A stretch of 64,000 bases of DNA from Bacteroidota bacterium (GCA_016845175.1 JAERTD010000026.1:186001-250000), one strand, 5' to 3'. Counted from the first letter of the stretch, positions 23,184 to 33,429 are shown. Made by a program: numbers and translations. The notes: generated from the letters alone by a model not told the origin.

Positions 23184-24110
23184 TTAAGGGTTTATACCTT
23201 CCAATAATTGAATTACTGCTTTCATTGGGGATTTTAATTGATCCTGATTAAGCCAGTGTATTTCATGATCTCTCCGAAACCATGTCATTTGACGCTTAGC
23301 ATAGCGCCTGGTGTTGGTTTTAATCTTTTCGACGGCCTTTTCCAACGTCCAGCTTCCATCAAGATAACTGAAGAGTTCTTTGTATCCAACGGTGTTGAGT
23401 GCGTTGTAATTGCGGTAGGGCAGAAGCCGCTGTACCTCCTCAAGCCAACCACTGGCCATCATTTCATCCGTTCGTTGGCTGATGCGCTGGTTGAGCATCT
23501 CCCTATCGATTTGCAGGCCTATTTTCAATATTTGGAAATCCCTCTTTTTCGCCTGATTCTTACGTAATTCGGTGTATGTTTTTCCTGTTTGTATACATAC
23601 TTCTATGGCCCTGATGAGACGTTTGGAATTCTTAAGGTCTACATCTTTATGATACTGAGGGTCGAGGCTTTTAAGTTTTTCACCCAGGCCTTCAAGTCCT
23701 TCATTTTCGAATATATCGTTTAATTCTTTCCTTAAATCCGGGTCAGGGTCAGGTAATTCATCAATGCCCTTGCAAACTGCATCAATATATAAACCAGAAC
23801 CTCCTGCTAATATCACATAGGGTAGCGTTTTAAATTTCTCATCCAAAAGATTCAAAACCTGAGATTCAAATTTGGATATGTTATAGGCGTCTTCAATGGA
23901 CAACTGTCCCACAAAATGGTGTTTGATACCCAACATTTCATCAACTGTGGGCGCAGCTGTTCCTATGGGTATTTCTTTATAGAATTGTCTTGAATCAGCA
24001 GAGATAACCTCTGTATTAAGCTGTCTGGCCAATTGTATGGCAAGTGATGTTTTTCCCGAGGCAGTAGGGCCCAGGACAACTATCAGACAGGGCTTTTGCT
24101 CAGGTTTCAT
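23184..24110 (-). CDS. miaA: tRNA dimethylallyltransferase MiaA
   Basis: The 308-residue enzyme carries the P-loop GPTASGKTSLA (12-22), ISADSRQFYKEIPIGTA and AGGSGLYIDA, all specific to MiaA, and the C-terminal ARRYAKRQMTWFRRD-like region (TRRYAKRQMTWFRRD). It transfers a dimethylallyl group to N6 of A37 in tRNAs reading codons that begin with U. Length is normal. It starts 4 nt inside the end of the CCA-adding enzyme gene, so the two tRNA-processing genes form an operon. Confidence 0.97.
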   Translation of the reverse strand: MKPEQKPCLIVVLGPTASGKTSLAIQLARQLNTEVISADSRQFYKEIPIGTAAPTVDEMLGIKHHFVGQLSIEDAYNISKFESQVLNLLDEKFKTLPYVILAGGSGLYIDAVCKGIDELPDPDPDLRKELNDIFENEGLEGLGEKLKSLDPQYHKDVDLKNSKRLIRAIEVCIQTGKTYTELRKNQAKKRDFQILKIGLQIDREMLNQRISQRTDEMMASGWLEEVQRLLPYRNYNALNTVGYKELFSYLDGSWTLEKAVEKIKTNTRRYAKRQMTWFRRDHEIHWLNQDQLKSPMKAVIQLLEGINP

Positions 24111-25576
24111 GAGTTCTCGCTGGCCTCTTTTTTGGATGCTTTGGAAAGGGGTTCTTCTAGACTAGTTACCATACGAATCCCCATCTTTTTACCTTCTTCC
24201 AGCATAAAGGCATAGGCATCCTGATAATTATTGTCAATAATACCATCGAGAATGGCTTCTCTGATAGCGGTCTTGATTACACCTACCTTCTCAGAAGGTG
24301 CCAGCCCAAAGGTTTTCATGATAACTTCACCACTTACTGGTGGTTGCCAGTTTCGTAATCTATCTTTGGCTTCTACCTCTTTCAGTTTCTCACGCACCAA
24401 CTGAAAGTTATTCAGGTATTTCTTGACCTTATAATCATTTTTTGAAGTGATGTCCGCCTCACATAGCAACATCAAATCATCGATATCATCACCGGCTTCA
24501 AATAGTAATCTCCTTACGGCTGAGTCTGTTACGATTTCCTGAGAGAGTACGATGGGCCTTAGATGTAAGCGGACCAGCTTTTGTACATAACGCATCTTAT
24601 CACTCAAGGGAAGCTTCAGTGATTTAAATATCCCGGGAACCATTTTTGAACCTATAAACTCATGACCATGGAAAGTCCATCCCAGATCTTTTTCATAGCG
24701 CTTGGTCAGTGGTTTGGCAATATCATGAAGGATGGCAGCCCACCTCAAATACAGGTCGTCTGAATTCTGACACAGGTTATCGAGTACTTCCAGGGTATGG
24801 TAGAAATTGTCTTTGTGACCTTGTCCGTTGACCACTTCCACACCTTTTAACTCCACCATTTTTGGAAATATTAACTTTAGCAAGCCAGTGGACTCCAGTA
24901 TTTTAAATCCGGAGGAAGGTTTTTCCGATTTGATGATGAGATTTAACTCATCAATAACTCTTTCCTTTGAAACGATGGAAATCCTGTTCTTGTTTCGCGA
25001 AATGGCTTTATAAGTTTCTACTTCGATGGAAAAGCCAAGCTGGGTAGCAAATCTTACCGCACGCATCATCCGTAGGGGATCATCAGAAAACGTAATATCA
25101 GGATCCAGTGGTGTGCGGATTAGTTTATTATGGATGTCTTCCATGCCATTGAAGGGATCAAGAAGATCTCCGTAGTTTTTATGATTCAGGTTTAATGATA
25201 AGGCATTGATGGTAAAATCTCTCCGTTTCTGATCATCGTTCAGGGAACCATCTTCAACCAGAGGTTTCCTCGAATCCTTTCGATAAGACTCTTTTCTGGC
25301 ACCCACAAATTCGAGTATCCAGTCGTTGTCTCTGACCATGGCTGTGCCAAAATTTTTAAAATATTTGGCATCTTTTCCTCTGCCCAGGGCTTCAGAAACT
25401 TTTCTGGCCAATGCAATACCGCTTCCCAGTACCACAAAATCAACATCCTTAGATGGTCTATCCAGAATTAAATCCCTTACATAACCGCCTATGACATAGG
25501 TGTCCAAATGCATCTGCTTGCTTACATCTGATATGATGTGAAACACCTTTTGATCTATTTTATCAGCCAAATTCAT
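24107..25576 (-). CDS. CCA tRNA nucleotidyltransferase / poly(A) polymerase family with HD domain
   Basis: The 489-residue protein has the class II nucleotidyltransferase head (YVIGGYVRDLILDRPSKDVDFVV, GGxVRD and DxD), the neck with RRDFTINAL, RMMRAVRFATQLGF, and an HD domain (AAILHDIAKP). It adds or repairs the 3' CCA of tRNAs; the tRNA-Ser in this window lacks an encoded CCA and so needs it. The HD domain gives possible 2',3'-cyclic phosphodiesterase or phosphatase activity. It is co-transcribed with miaA. Confidence 0.95.
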   Translation of the reverse strand: MNLADKIDQKVFHIISDVSKQMHLDTYVIGGYVRDLILDRPSKDVDFVVLGSGIALARKVSEALGRGKDAKYFKNFGTAMVRDNDWILEFVGARKESYRKDSRKPLVEDGSLNDDQKRRDFTINALSLNLNHKNYGDLLDPFNGMEDIHNKLIRTPLDPDITFSDDPLRMMRAVRFATQLGFSIEVETYKAISRNKNRISIVSKERVIDELNLIIKSEKPSSGFKILESTGLLKLIFPKMVELKGVEVVNGQGHKDNFYHTLEVLDNLCQNSDDLYLRWAAILHDIAKPLTKRYEKDLGWTFHGHEFIGSKMVPGIFKSLKLPLSDKMRYVQKLVRLHLRPIVLSQEIVTDSAVRRLLFEAGDDIDDLMLLCEADITSKNDYKVKKYLNNFQLVREKLKEVEAKDRLRNWQPPVSGEVIMKTFGLAPSEKVGVIKTAIREAILDGIIDNNYQDAYAFMLEEGKKMGIRMVTSLEEPLSKASKKEASENS

Positions 25577-25691
25577 GCCTTTGCAAAAGTAATAAACTAT
25601 GTGTAAGAAAGCCCTAGGGTATCACAGTTGTCATTTTTGGTATCGCTGTTTTCAATCCTGGAATTTCTAATCCACCTTGTGGATTCAAACA

Positions 25692-27956
25692 TTAAAACGG
25701 AACCCCAAGATTTAAGTACCAGACATATTCATTTCTTTGTGGGCTCTTGGAAATAATCAACCGCAACGGTCCTATTTTAGAATAAAATCCCAGTCCAGCG
25801 CTCCAGCTTCCAAAGGTATAGTTCTCGAATTCTTCCTCTTCAGGAGATTCAATATCCGAATGGTCGAAAAAGATAGTTTGTTGTGCACTATAGCTTGCAT
25901 ACCACTGCCTGAGGAATTTAAATTGAAAGTTAATACCAACAGTCATGAAATTATCTGTGGCCAGATAATTGGATCGGATACCACCACAATTATAATAATT
26001 GGGGCGAAGGTTATAGGTATTACCTCCTAAAAAGTATTTTTCTGTTAGAAATACCTCATTGTTCATCAAGCCTATGGTCATTTCCGGCGCGATGGATAAT
26101 TTCTTCAAAATAAGGAAATAATGTCTGAAGTCGAGGGTTACAATTGCGTTGGTAGTGGGCAGGCCTCCGAAAAAATTGGTAGTGTCGGTTTCCTTGAATT
26201 CGGCATCAAAAGTTTCTTTGTAGGATAAATTCAGATAGGTTCCTTTGGTGGGGAAGTAGGGATCGTCCAGGGTATGAACAAGCAGAGAAAAATCAATATA
26301 ACTAAGGTTGTAATTGACCTGATCCACTTTGTAAAAGGTTTCCATGCCTTCCTTTAGTTTTATTTTGTTGAACTGACGTCCGGCTCTCACTTGCAGCATG
26401 GTGTTTTTTAGCGGCGACCAGGATAAAGCGGCATTAAAGTCGACTTCTGATATCAGGAAGTGTCCCAGCGTATAGGTAATATCTTCTTCTGTGATGATGT
26501 CAGGCATCTTGGTCACCTGCCCATAGGTATTTAAGGAAATGGCAAGTTTCTTTGTCTTTGTTGGGTAGTACTGATAACTCAAAAGCCCTCTCGGATTAGC
26601 CGAAATGGAAACCTTTGCGATGGCTTTAGTTGAATGTATCAGGAAATCCTTAAATGCCACATGGAAAAGCGCATTGGGACCATAGGCATTGTCATAGTGT
26701 AAACCCAGGCTCAAATAACCCCGTGCACCCTCATCTACCTTTAAAATCAGGGTGTTTTCTTCATTGGATCTTTGAATTTGATAGCTCACCTGATTAAACT
26801 GGCAGGTGGCATACAGTTTTTTAATCCCCTTGTCTATTAGCTGGGCATTCATGTATGAAGACTTTTCAAGTCCACTCAATTTGATAATGGTATTGCTGTC
26901 AAATCCCCGATTACCTTCCACCACAATAGTTGTTATGAAGATGCTGGTAGTATCCATACTGGCGGAAAACCTTAATTTGGGTTGTTGCAACTGGCCCAGG
27001 CGCTTCATGGATTCAAAAACAACGGAGTCGCGGGCAGCGAGTTCGCCTGCATCAATTATATTCTTTGCTTTGTTAAAATTCTCGGCTCCCAGATTGCCCA
27101 ATTCCGGTAGAATGTAGACATCGGTCTTTTCCATTTGAATTCTGGCATCGGTAATGCTTTGCAAAGCCGAACTTCTGGCCAGAATTTTCACCATGGATCG
27201 CAGGTCTTCCTTTTTGGGATTTTCATCAAATCCTGTATACACACCAATAATAATATCAGCACCCATATCCAGACATTCCTGAACCGGGTAGTTGATGGTC
27301 ATTCCGCCGTCTATCAATAACATGGTATCCTTTTCTACGGCAGCAAATACAGTGGGTATGGACATACTGGCTCTCATGGCTTCGGCCAGATTGCCATCCT
27401 TAAATACTACTGGTTTTCCTGAAATCACATCTGTTGCTACGCATCGGTAGGGGATTGGAAAATCATCAAAACTATCATATGCATGACTGGGCCAGGTGAG
27501 TTCAGTCAACAGGTCTTGAATCTTTTGCCCTTTGATCATTCCAGTAGGCAAACTAAGTTTGGCGCCTTTAAGAAATTCCATTTTTAACGGATAGCCAGGA
27601 TAGTCGTCCTTATTAAAAATGGGGATGTCTTTCAGAGTAATCTTATCTGTTAATAAGTCATTCCAATCAGCTGCTACCACAAGGGTTTCCAGTTCTTCAG
27701 CAGAATATCCAAGGGCGTAGAGACCTGCAACTATTGAACCCATACTGGTCCCTGTAATATAGTCAGGCCGGATCCCAGCTTCTTCCAGTACTTTGAGTAC
27801 GCCAATATGCGCAAATCCTTTGGCTCCGCCACCACTTAGTACCACTCCAATTTTAGGTGTACTCTGGCTTACAAGATCGTTCTTTTGCTGAGCAGCGGAC
27901 CTTAAAGACATACCTAGCATTATGAATAATAAACTTATGAAGATGAGGGCCTTCAT
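25692..27956 (-). CDS. Patatin-like phospholipase fused to POTRA and Omp85 barrel (PlpD/FplA type)
   Basis: After a signal peptide the 754-residue protein has a patatin domain: GVVLSGGGAKGFAHIGVL (oxyanion loop), GTSMGS with the nucleophile serine (~residue 73) and the DGG motif in LLIDGGMTINYP. A single POTRA-like domain (~345-420, IVVEGNRGFDSNTIIKLSGL) and a 16-strand Omp85-type barrel follow, ending GVPF. This is the type Vd autotransporter layout, but in Bacteroidota such proteins may stay attached to the outer membrane. Expected activity is hydrolysis of phospholipid acyl esters. The apparent first residue at 27,959 is a TTG; ATG 27,956 is the better start. Confidence 0.9.
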   Translation of the reverse strand: MKALIFISLLFIMLGMSLRSAAQQKNDLVSQSTPKIGVVLSGGGAKGFAHIGVLKVLEEAGIRPDYITGTSMGSIVAGLYALGYSAEELETLVVAADWNDLLTDKITLKDIPIFNKDDYPGYPLKMEFLKGAKLSLPTGMIKGQKIQDLLTELTWPSHAYDSFDDFPIPYRCVATDVISGKPVVFKDGNLAEAMRASMSIPTVFAAVEKDTMLLIDGGMTINYPVQECLDMGADIIIGVYTGFDENPKKEDLRSMVKILARSSALQSITDARIQMEKTDVYILPELGNLGAENFNKAKNIIDAGELAARDSVVFESMKRLGQLQQPKLRFSASMDTTSIFITTIVVEGNRGFDSNTIIKLSGLEKSSYMNAQLIDKGIKKLYATCQFNQVSYQIQRSNEENTLILKVDEGARGYLSLGLHYDNAYGPNALFHVAFKDFLIHSTKAIAKVSISANPRGLLSYQYYPTKTKKLAISLNTYGQVTKMPDIITEEDITYTLGHFLISEVDFNAALSWSPLKNTMLQVRAGRQFNKIKLKEGMETFYKVDQVNYNLSYIDFSLLVHTLDDPYFPTKGTYLNLSYKETFDAEFKETDTTNFFGGLPTTNAIVTLDFRHYFLILKKLSIAPEMTIGLMNNEVFLTEKYFLGGNTYNLRPNYYNCGGIRSNYLATDNFMTVGINFQFKFLRQWYASYSAQQTIFFDHSDIESPEEEEFENYTFGSWSAGLGFYSKIGPLRLIISKSPQRNEYVWYLNLGVPF

Positions 27957-28056
27957 CAAAGCAGGGTTTCGTTGTAGTTGGGTTGTTGGCTAAATTAGCC
28001 AAATTCTAGAGGAATGACAAGAATCCAGGGAAGGGGTCGCAAATCTTCAGCAAAAA

Positions 28057-28563
28057 TCAGCTACTATATAATAATTCTTTATAAATGTTGAAGTTAACTT
28101 CATCAAAACAAACGAAATACACCGACTCCGGGTGATTATCATAGGCAGAAAACTCTTTAATCGTATCGATGGCTATTGTTGCTGCTTCCCTTTTGGGGAA
28201 ACCATAGATGCCTGTACTGATATTGGGGAAGGCAATGGATTTGCATTTATTTTCAATGGCAAGGTTCATGGCAGTTTGGTAGCAACTTTTAAGTAGTTCA
28301 GCTTCCTGGTTTTGTCCTCCACGCCATATCGGCCCTACACTGTGAATAACATATTTAGCCGGTAATTGATAAGCATCAGTAATTTTAGATTGACCGGTGG
28401 GACAGCCATTTAGTTTCTGACAGGCTTCTATTAGCTGGGGGCCTGCTGCACGATGAATCGCTCCATCCACTCCGCCACCACCAGCGAGTTTGCTATTTGC
28501 AGCGTTGGCAATGGCATCAACCTTTAGGGTAGTAATATCAGTTTGCAGAAGTAGTATTTCCAT
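28057..28563 (-). CDS. Macro-domain protein (O-acetyl-ADP-ribose deacetylase, YmdB-like)
   Basis: The 168-residue single-domain protein follows the MacroD/YmdB family: LLQTDITTLKVDAIANAANSKLAGGGGVDGAIHRAAG at the ADP-ribose pocket, with the conserved Asn and GGGGVDGAI loop, and FPNISTGIYGFPKREAA at the distal phosphate loop. It would remove the acetyl group from O-acetyl-ADP-ribose or reverse mono-ADP-ribosylation. It stands alone with no toxin gene (such as DarT) beside it. Confidence 0.92.
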   Translation of the reverse strand: MEILLLQTDITTLKVDAIANAANSKLAGGGGVDGAIHRAAGPQLIEACQKLNGCPTGQSKITDAYQLPAKYVIHSVGPIWRGGQNQEAELLKSCYQTAMNLAIENKCKSIAFPNISTGIYGFPKREAATIAIDTIKEFSAYDNHPESVYFVCFDEVNFNIYKELLYSS

Positions 28564-28620
28564 GTTACTAAGGGTTTTAATGTTAAGTGGAAGGTATCTC
28601 CAGAAGAGATAAGCCAGAGA

Positions 28621-29982
28621 CTAAGCTTTTTTCACTACCAATTGTGCATTATGGTAATCCACAACTTTAATGGCTTCATCTTTTTCAATGAAACCTACGA
28701 TGGCAGTTGCATCAAATAATTCTCCATCAATCTCAACTTTACCTGCCGGTCGTAGAATGGTTCTGGCCCTGCCTGTTTTTCCAAGCATTTCTTTATAAAC
28801 ATCAGTGGCGGAGGTGTAACCTTCCTCTGCTTGCTGAGTTTTTGCCAAGGATAAATTACTGAAATTGCTTGAAGTCATTAATTGCTTGGTGAGTATCAGT
28901 GAGAGGGTTATGGACAAAAACAAAGCAATAATGACAACAAAAAAGGCTCTTACTAATAGTGATAAATCATAATCAAAGCTGCCGGGACCGATGGTTCCCA
29001 CCATCGAAAGGGTTAGCCCGGTGATCATAAGTAAACCACCCAAGATACCAGCTACGCCAAAGCCGGGTATGACAAATATTTCCACAGCTACCAGAATCAA
29101 TCCGACAATGAACAACAATATTTCCCAATTGTTGGCCAGGCCTTCTAAATAAAGTGGGGCGAAATATAATAAAGCGGCCACAACAGATGCTGCAATGGGG
29201 AATCCAACACCTGGAGTCTGCAATTCAAAATAAATCCCACCAATGATAATCATAATAAGCACACCGCTGACCATGGGGTTGATTAGAAAACCAATGATCT
29301 TATCAGTGGCTGTAAGTTCATGGTTGGTGATTTCATAGTTTTCAATACCATTTAACTCCAGAAGTTCTTCAATGGAATTGGCTTCAGCTTCACAAAATCC
29401 ATAAGCTATAGCCTCAGAACTTGTCAGGGTGAGGACTTCTCCGGTGTCACTAATGCCGGCAACATAAACTTTATGGTCAACCATAGATTGCGCAATATCA
29501 GGATCTCTGTCTTTGGCTTCAGCGGTTGCCCGCATCATAGAGCGCATATAAGATTGATATTTATCAGGCATTTGTTCTCCCTGCTGATTGACTACAGTGG
29601 CTGCTCCAATACTGGATCCGGGGGCCATATAAATGCTGTCGCAGGCTATGGAAATTAAGGCTCCTGCAGAAGCTGCGTTGTTGTCGATGAAAACATAGAC
29701 AGGTATATCAGTATTGAGAATTTTAGTTCTGATGGAATCAGCAGCATCCAGCATGCCTCCATAGGTGTTCATTTGGATAAGGATGAGGTCTGCTTCTTCT
29801 TCTATGGCAGTATTAATGGCCAATTTGGTGGTCCGCCAAACTGGAGGTGCTATCATTTCCTTGATCCCGAAGGAGTATATTTTCACAGGCTCCGTGGTAT
29901 CAGCGTTCAAGCTCTTTGCTGAAGTATTGAACAGAAACAGCAGGCAGTAAAAAATGAGTGTGATATGGGAAAGTCTGGTCAT
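28621..29982 (-). CDS. NfeD-family membrane-bound serine protease (ClpP class)
   Basis: From ATG 29,982 the product has 453 residues: a signal peptide, a ClpP-like domain in which ASAGALISIACD (A-S-A/G-A serine) and MNTYGGMLDAAD are the catalytic and substrate-binding motifs, then four to five transmembrane helices and a C-terminal OB-fold NfeD domain (GKTGRARTILRPAGKVEIDGELFDA). Long NfeD proteins are thought to act with stomatin/flotillin partners on membrane proteins. I use ATG 29,982 because it directly follows the DUF2061 stop (TAA-G-ATG) and is followed by the signal peptide; the longer frame to 30,117 would run through the upstream gene. Confidence 0.88.
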   Translation of the reverse strand: MTRLSHITLIFYCLLFLFNTSAKSLNADTTEPVKIYSFGIKEMIAPPVWRTTKLAINTAIEEEADLILIQMNTYGGMLDAADSIRTKILNTDIPVYVFIDNNAASAGALISIACDSIYMAPGSSIGAATVVNQQGEQMPDKYQSYMRSMMRATAEAKDRDPDIAQSMVDHKVYVAGISDTGEVLTLTSSEAIAYGFCEAEANSIEELLELNGIENYEITNHELTATDKIIGFLINPMVSGVLIMIIIGGIYFELQTPGVGFPIAASVVAALLYFAPLYLEGLANNWEILLFIVGLILVAVEIFVIPGFGVAGILGGLLMITGLTLSMVGTIGPGSFDYDLSLLVRAFFVVIIALFLSITLSLILTKQLMTSSNFSNLSLAKTQQAEEGYTSATDVYKEMLGKTGRARTILRPAGKVEIDGELFDATAIVGFIEKDEAIKVVDYHNAQLVVKKA

Positions 29983-29983
29983 C

Positions 29984-30304
29984 TTAATGGTCTTTGAGTT
30001 GCTGATTGTGTGCCTGTCTGTATTTCCTCCTCCAGGCCCTGCGGCTCCAGTATTTCCCCCAGGTAATATTAGTCCACATCCTTTCATGGAAATAATAGAA
30101 TACCAGCTTGGCAACAATATCTATACTGGTCACGAAGGAGGCCGTTTCAAGGACTTCCTCTATAGCCTTTTCCGTATATTGTCGGAATATTACAAAGGTA
30201 ATTATAAAGGTAGTTCCCGAAGCAATAAGACGCCAGCTGATGGCTTTAAGGACGCTTCTTGTGGGGCTGTCTTTACCTTTTCTCATATTTCTTTGTGCGG
30301 CCAT
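29984..30304 (-). CDS. DUF2061 small membrane protein
   Basis: The 106-residue protein has the DUF2061 signature SVLKAISWRLIASGTTFIITFVIF, a second hydrophobic segment around EVLETASFVTSIDIVAKLVFYYFHERMW, and a basic C-terminus. Members are two-helix inner-membrane proteins of unknown function, often fused or adjacent to sulfate-assimilation or stress genes. It lies immediately before the NfeD protease gene, whose ATG follows one base after its stop codon. Confidence 0.85.
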   Translation of the reverse strand: MAAQRNMRKGKDSPTRSVLKAISWRLIASGTTFIITFVIFRQYTEKAIEEVLETASFVTSIDIVAKLVFYYFHERMWTNITWGKYWSRRAWRRKYRQAHNQQLKDH

Positions 30305-30416
30305 GGCTTCATTTTAAGGGATAACAATATTACAAAAAAAGCATATGTCAAGGCCTGTAATCCTTAGTTATGATTCATAGTGATCTAAAGTGTGTTTCTA
30401 TGTCAGGTTCAGATGC

Positions 30417-31208
30417 TTATTTGAAGTAGTGATTTAGAATTTTGGAGAACTCATCATGAGTGTGCCCATTGGAGGCAATGATTTCCCTTCCAAAAACAAA
30501 GTCGGCACCGCCCTTAAAGTCACTCATTTGCCCTCCTGCCTGTTGTACAATAAACGCACCCGCTGCTACATCCCATGGATTTAATCCGTACTCATAAAAA
30601 CCTTCAAAACGCCCACAAGCAACATATGCCAGATCAACTGCTGCTGATCCCAGGCGGCGAATACCTCTGGTTTGGCGCATAAGGTGCTGTAGGACTGCCA
30701 TATAGGCTTCTAATTTATCGTAGTCATGATAAGGGAAGCCCGTGGCTATGAGTGAATTGGACAACTTTTCAGTAGTAGAAACCTGTATTTTTTCTCCATT
30801 ACAAAAGGCTGGCGCATGTTCCCAGGAATAGAAGCATTCATCACGATTAACCTCATGGACCACCCCCAACACAAGGATGTTGTTTCTCATTAAGGCAATG
30901 GAAATGGAATATACCGGTATCCCATGAATGAAATTAGTGGTGCCGTCGAGTGGGTCGATTATCCAATTATATAGTTCATTTTGTTTGAGACCCTGGTTCT
31001 CTTCTGCTATGAAACCAGCTTCAGGAAGTAATAAACCTAGTTTCGAAATGAGCTGTTTTTCAGCCTGTTGGTCTACATAACTAACTAGGTCATGCAGTCC
31101 TTTTTCCTTAACGTGGTCAGTTGAGAATGATTGAGCTTCCTCTTGAATATATGTACCGACCGTTCTGGTGAGCTCACAAACCTCCAAACATATTTTTTCA
31201 AGATTCAT
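30417..31208 (-). CDS. Inositol monophosphatase family protein (SuhB-like)
   Basis: The 263-residue phosphatase has the family motifs: EENQG (metal-binding Glu), WIIDPLDGTTNFIHG (DPxDGT) and WDVAAGAFIVQQAGG (WDxAAG). It hydrolyses myo-inositol phosphates or related sugar phosphates with Mg2+; in bacteria some members act in ribosomal RNA transcription as SuhB. Its start overlaps the end of lgt by 11 bp, so it is transcribed with it. Confidence 0.9.
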   Translation of the reverse strand: MNLEKICLEVCELTRTVGTYIQEEAQSFSTDHVKEKGLHDLVSYVDQQAEKQLISKLGLLLPEAGFIAEENQGLKQNELYNWIIDPLDGTTNFIHGIPVYSISIALMRNNILVLGVVHEVNRDECFYSWEHAPAFCNGEKIQVSTTEKLSNSLIATGFPYHDYDKLEAYMAVLQHLMRQTRGIRRLGSAAVDLAYVACGRFEGFYEYGLNPWDVAAGAFIVQQAGGQMSDFKGGADFVFGREIIASNGHTHDEFSKILNHYFK

Positions 31209-32364
31209 TCCTGCCTTTTATTTGATCGTATTTCTTAAGGATTATCCACAAACCAATACCTGTAAGTATAAGTATACTTGAGATGATTTCAGCCTGAGTT
31301 ACTTGTAAGCCAAGAAAGTCAAACACATTGTTTACCCTGATTTTCTCAATCAGAAAGCGTTCGCTTCCATTGGCTATGAGGTATATGGCAAAAAGTACTC
31401 CTGCGGTTTTAATCCGTTTTCTAATGCACCACAAAAAGACAAATATCAGCAGCGCCATGGTGGTTTCATAGATAGGGGTGGGGAAGACTGGTTCTGCCAG
31501 TTTATAGCAATATTCACCAGTGCAGTCGGGAATGGGGATGCCTCTTTTGAGAATATTATGTGGATAGTCATAGGCCCAAAGCCAGTCGGGCAGGAATGAT
31601 ATCCAGGAAGGTTTGTCCAGCATGTTCACGATGCCCCAGTCGCCATCTCCGGAAACCTGACAGCCGATTCTGCCAATACCATACGAAAGAATAAGGGAAG
31701 GCGCTATGGCATCAGCCAACTGGCGCCATCTGATGTTGTTTTTCTCACCATAAAAGGCCACAGCAAAAGTAGCTGTTATCAGGCCACCGTAAAAAGTCAA
31801 TCCGCTAAAGGATACCAATGCCTCCATGGGATCTGCAACAAAATCATCCCAGTTCTCAAACCAATGAAATACCTTGGCACCCAGAATACCAAACACTACA
31901 GCTACAAATACGATGGGCCACGTATGTTCCTGAGCATGAATAGTTCTAACTTCCTCCTTGGGAGGAGAAAGTTTCTTTTTATCCTTGCTATAGTAAATAT
32001 AGTAGGTGTAGCCAGCTGCCAAAAGCAATCCAAGCCACCAGGATCCCCTTCCTGAAAAAACAAAAGCTTGTGGATTAGATGCAAAAGCACTGTATTCAAG
32101 TATAAACCCACCAATTTTAAATCCCACCAACAAACTGATGACAAAGCTTAAAGCCAGTTCCGTAAGGCTGGCAGGCTCACCCACCATAACTTTCTTTTGT
32201 TTGGGGATGATGAGGCCTTTATGCTCCCTTCGTTTCAGTTCATGGTAAAGAAAATAGGCTCCGCAAAGGAATGCCATGGCTACAAAAAAACCATAGCTTT
32301 GAATGGGTAGGTTTATATTGGTTCCAAACCAATCATTGATCAAATCACTAATTTTTGGGTACAT
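31198..32364 (-). CDS. lgt: Prolipoprotein diacylglyceryl transferase
   Basis: The 388-residue polytopic protein has the Lgt signature GRIGCQVSGDGDWGI (residues ~225-240), the phosphatidylglycerol-binding region with LTFYGGL (cf. H/Y-GG), and the final helices with IxNxSxRFLIE (LIANGSERFLIE). It transfers diacylglyceryl from phosphatidylglycerol to the lipobox cysteine of prolipoproteins. It is about 100 residues longer than the E. coli enzyme because of an insertion after the first helices (~40-150). Lipoproteins that need it in this window include BamD and the protein at 45,318. Confidence 0.93.
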   Translation of the reverse strand: MYPKISDLINDWFGTNINLPIQSYGFFVAMAFLCGAYFLYHELKRREHKGLIIPKQKKVMVGEPASLTELALSFVISLLVGFKIGGFILEYSAFASNPQAFVFSGRGSWWLGLLLAAGYTYYIYYSKDKKKLSPPKEEVRTIHAQEHTWPIVFVAVVFGILGAKVFHWFENWDDFVADPMEALVSFSGLTFYGGLITATFAVAFYGEKNNIRWRQLADAIAPSLILSYGIGRIGCQVSGDGDWGIVNMLDKPSWISFLPDWLWAYDYPHNILKRGIPIPDCTGEYCYKLAEPVFPTPIYETTMALLIFVFLWCIRKRIKTAGVLFAIYLIANGSERFLIEKIRVNNVFDFLGLQVTQAEIISSILILTGIGLWIILKKYDQIKGRNES

Positions 32365-32480
32365 ATCCCTTCATTTGTTTTACAAAACAGCATTTCAAAA
32401 GTAAGCATAAATGTCCTCTGTAAATAGCATCTTCAGTGCTTTTATCAAGGCTAAAACCGATTGCGTTAAAGAGCTGTTAG

Positions 32481-33374
32481 TTAGGCTTTTTTCTTGGCGC
32501 CCAGCAATTGTTGCCATACAATACCGGCTATTATAAATGCCAAACCAATAATGGTGGCCATTCGGATGCTTTCTCCCACAGCCAGATGAATCCAGAAAAG
32601 GGCCAGGAAGGGCGATAGGAATATAAGGTTGCTGACTTTAGCTGTGTCGCTTGATAATTGAAGTGCCCTCAACCAAATAACAAAAGTGATACTTAATTCA
32701 AAGGCACCAATGTAGGCAATCCCCAACCAGGCTTCTTTTGCCGGCCAGACTATACCTTTGCCCTGAATCCACAGATAGATCAACAAATACAGCAAGCCGA
32801 AGAGGATATTTAGGGTGATTTTGCCGGTTTCTTCTCTTTTGTCTTTCATGTTGAGTATCCAGTACAGTGCCCAAAAAACAGAGCTGCCTATGGCCAGTCC
32901 AACACCTCTTGGGTTAGAGAAATTAAGATCAAGGATTTGTCCTCTGGTGCTGATGATAAGAACTCCGAAAAATGAAATGCCAATGGCCACCAGACTCATG
33001 GCTTTTATTTTCTGTTTAAGCAGGATGATTGATAGCAGTACAAGGGCTATAGGCCAGGTGTAATTTAGCGTTCCCGCTTCCTGAGCTTCCAGTAATTCAT
33101 AGGCTTTAAAAAGAATCAGATAATAAAGAAAGGGGTTAAATAGACCCATGCTTGCAGAACTAAGCAGATCTTTTAAGGATGTGTTGTGACGACTGATGCG
33201 ATGCTTACTGAATCCATTAATTATGGCCAGCAATATAAACCCAAACAACCCTGACCAAAACAACAAATATTCAAAAGAAATATGGTTCAGGCTTAGTTTA
33301 AAGGCTGAACTCATGGTTGACCAAAAAAAAACTGCCAGCAATGCCAGTAAGGATGCTTTTTGTTGATTGCTCAT
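32481..33374 (-). CDS. EamA-family (DMT) transporter
   Basis: The 297-residue protein has ten predicted transmembrane helices made of two EamA repeats (~10-140 and ~150-290), with LLALLAVFFWSTMSSAFK at the start and FLSPFLALFWIHLAVGES near the end, the typical second-repeat signature. These transporters move metabolites or amino acids across the inner membrane; the substrate is unknown. The gene stands alone. Confidence 0.87.
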   Translation of the reverse strand: MSNQQKASLLALLAVFFWSTMSSAFKLSLNHISFEYLLFWSGLFGFILLAIINGFSKHRISRHNTSLKDLLSSASMGLFNPFLYYLILFKAYELLEAQEAGTLNYTWPIALVLLSIILLKQKIKAMSLVAIGISFFGVLIISTRGQILDLNFSNPRGVGLAIGSSVFWALYWILNMKDKREETGKITLNILFGLLYLLIYLWIQGKGIVWPAKEAWLGIAYIGAFELSITFVIWLRALQLSSDTAKVSNLIFLSPFLALFWIHLAVGESIRMATIIGLAFIIAGIVWQQLLGAKKKA

Positions 33375-33429
33375 AGGCTAAACATGAATCCTGATAAACA
33401 AAAATAGGCTAATTTGTATAGTCTGTTCA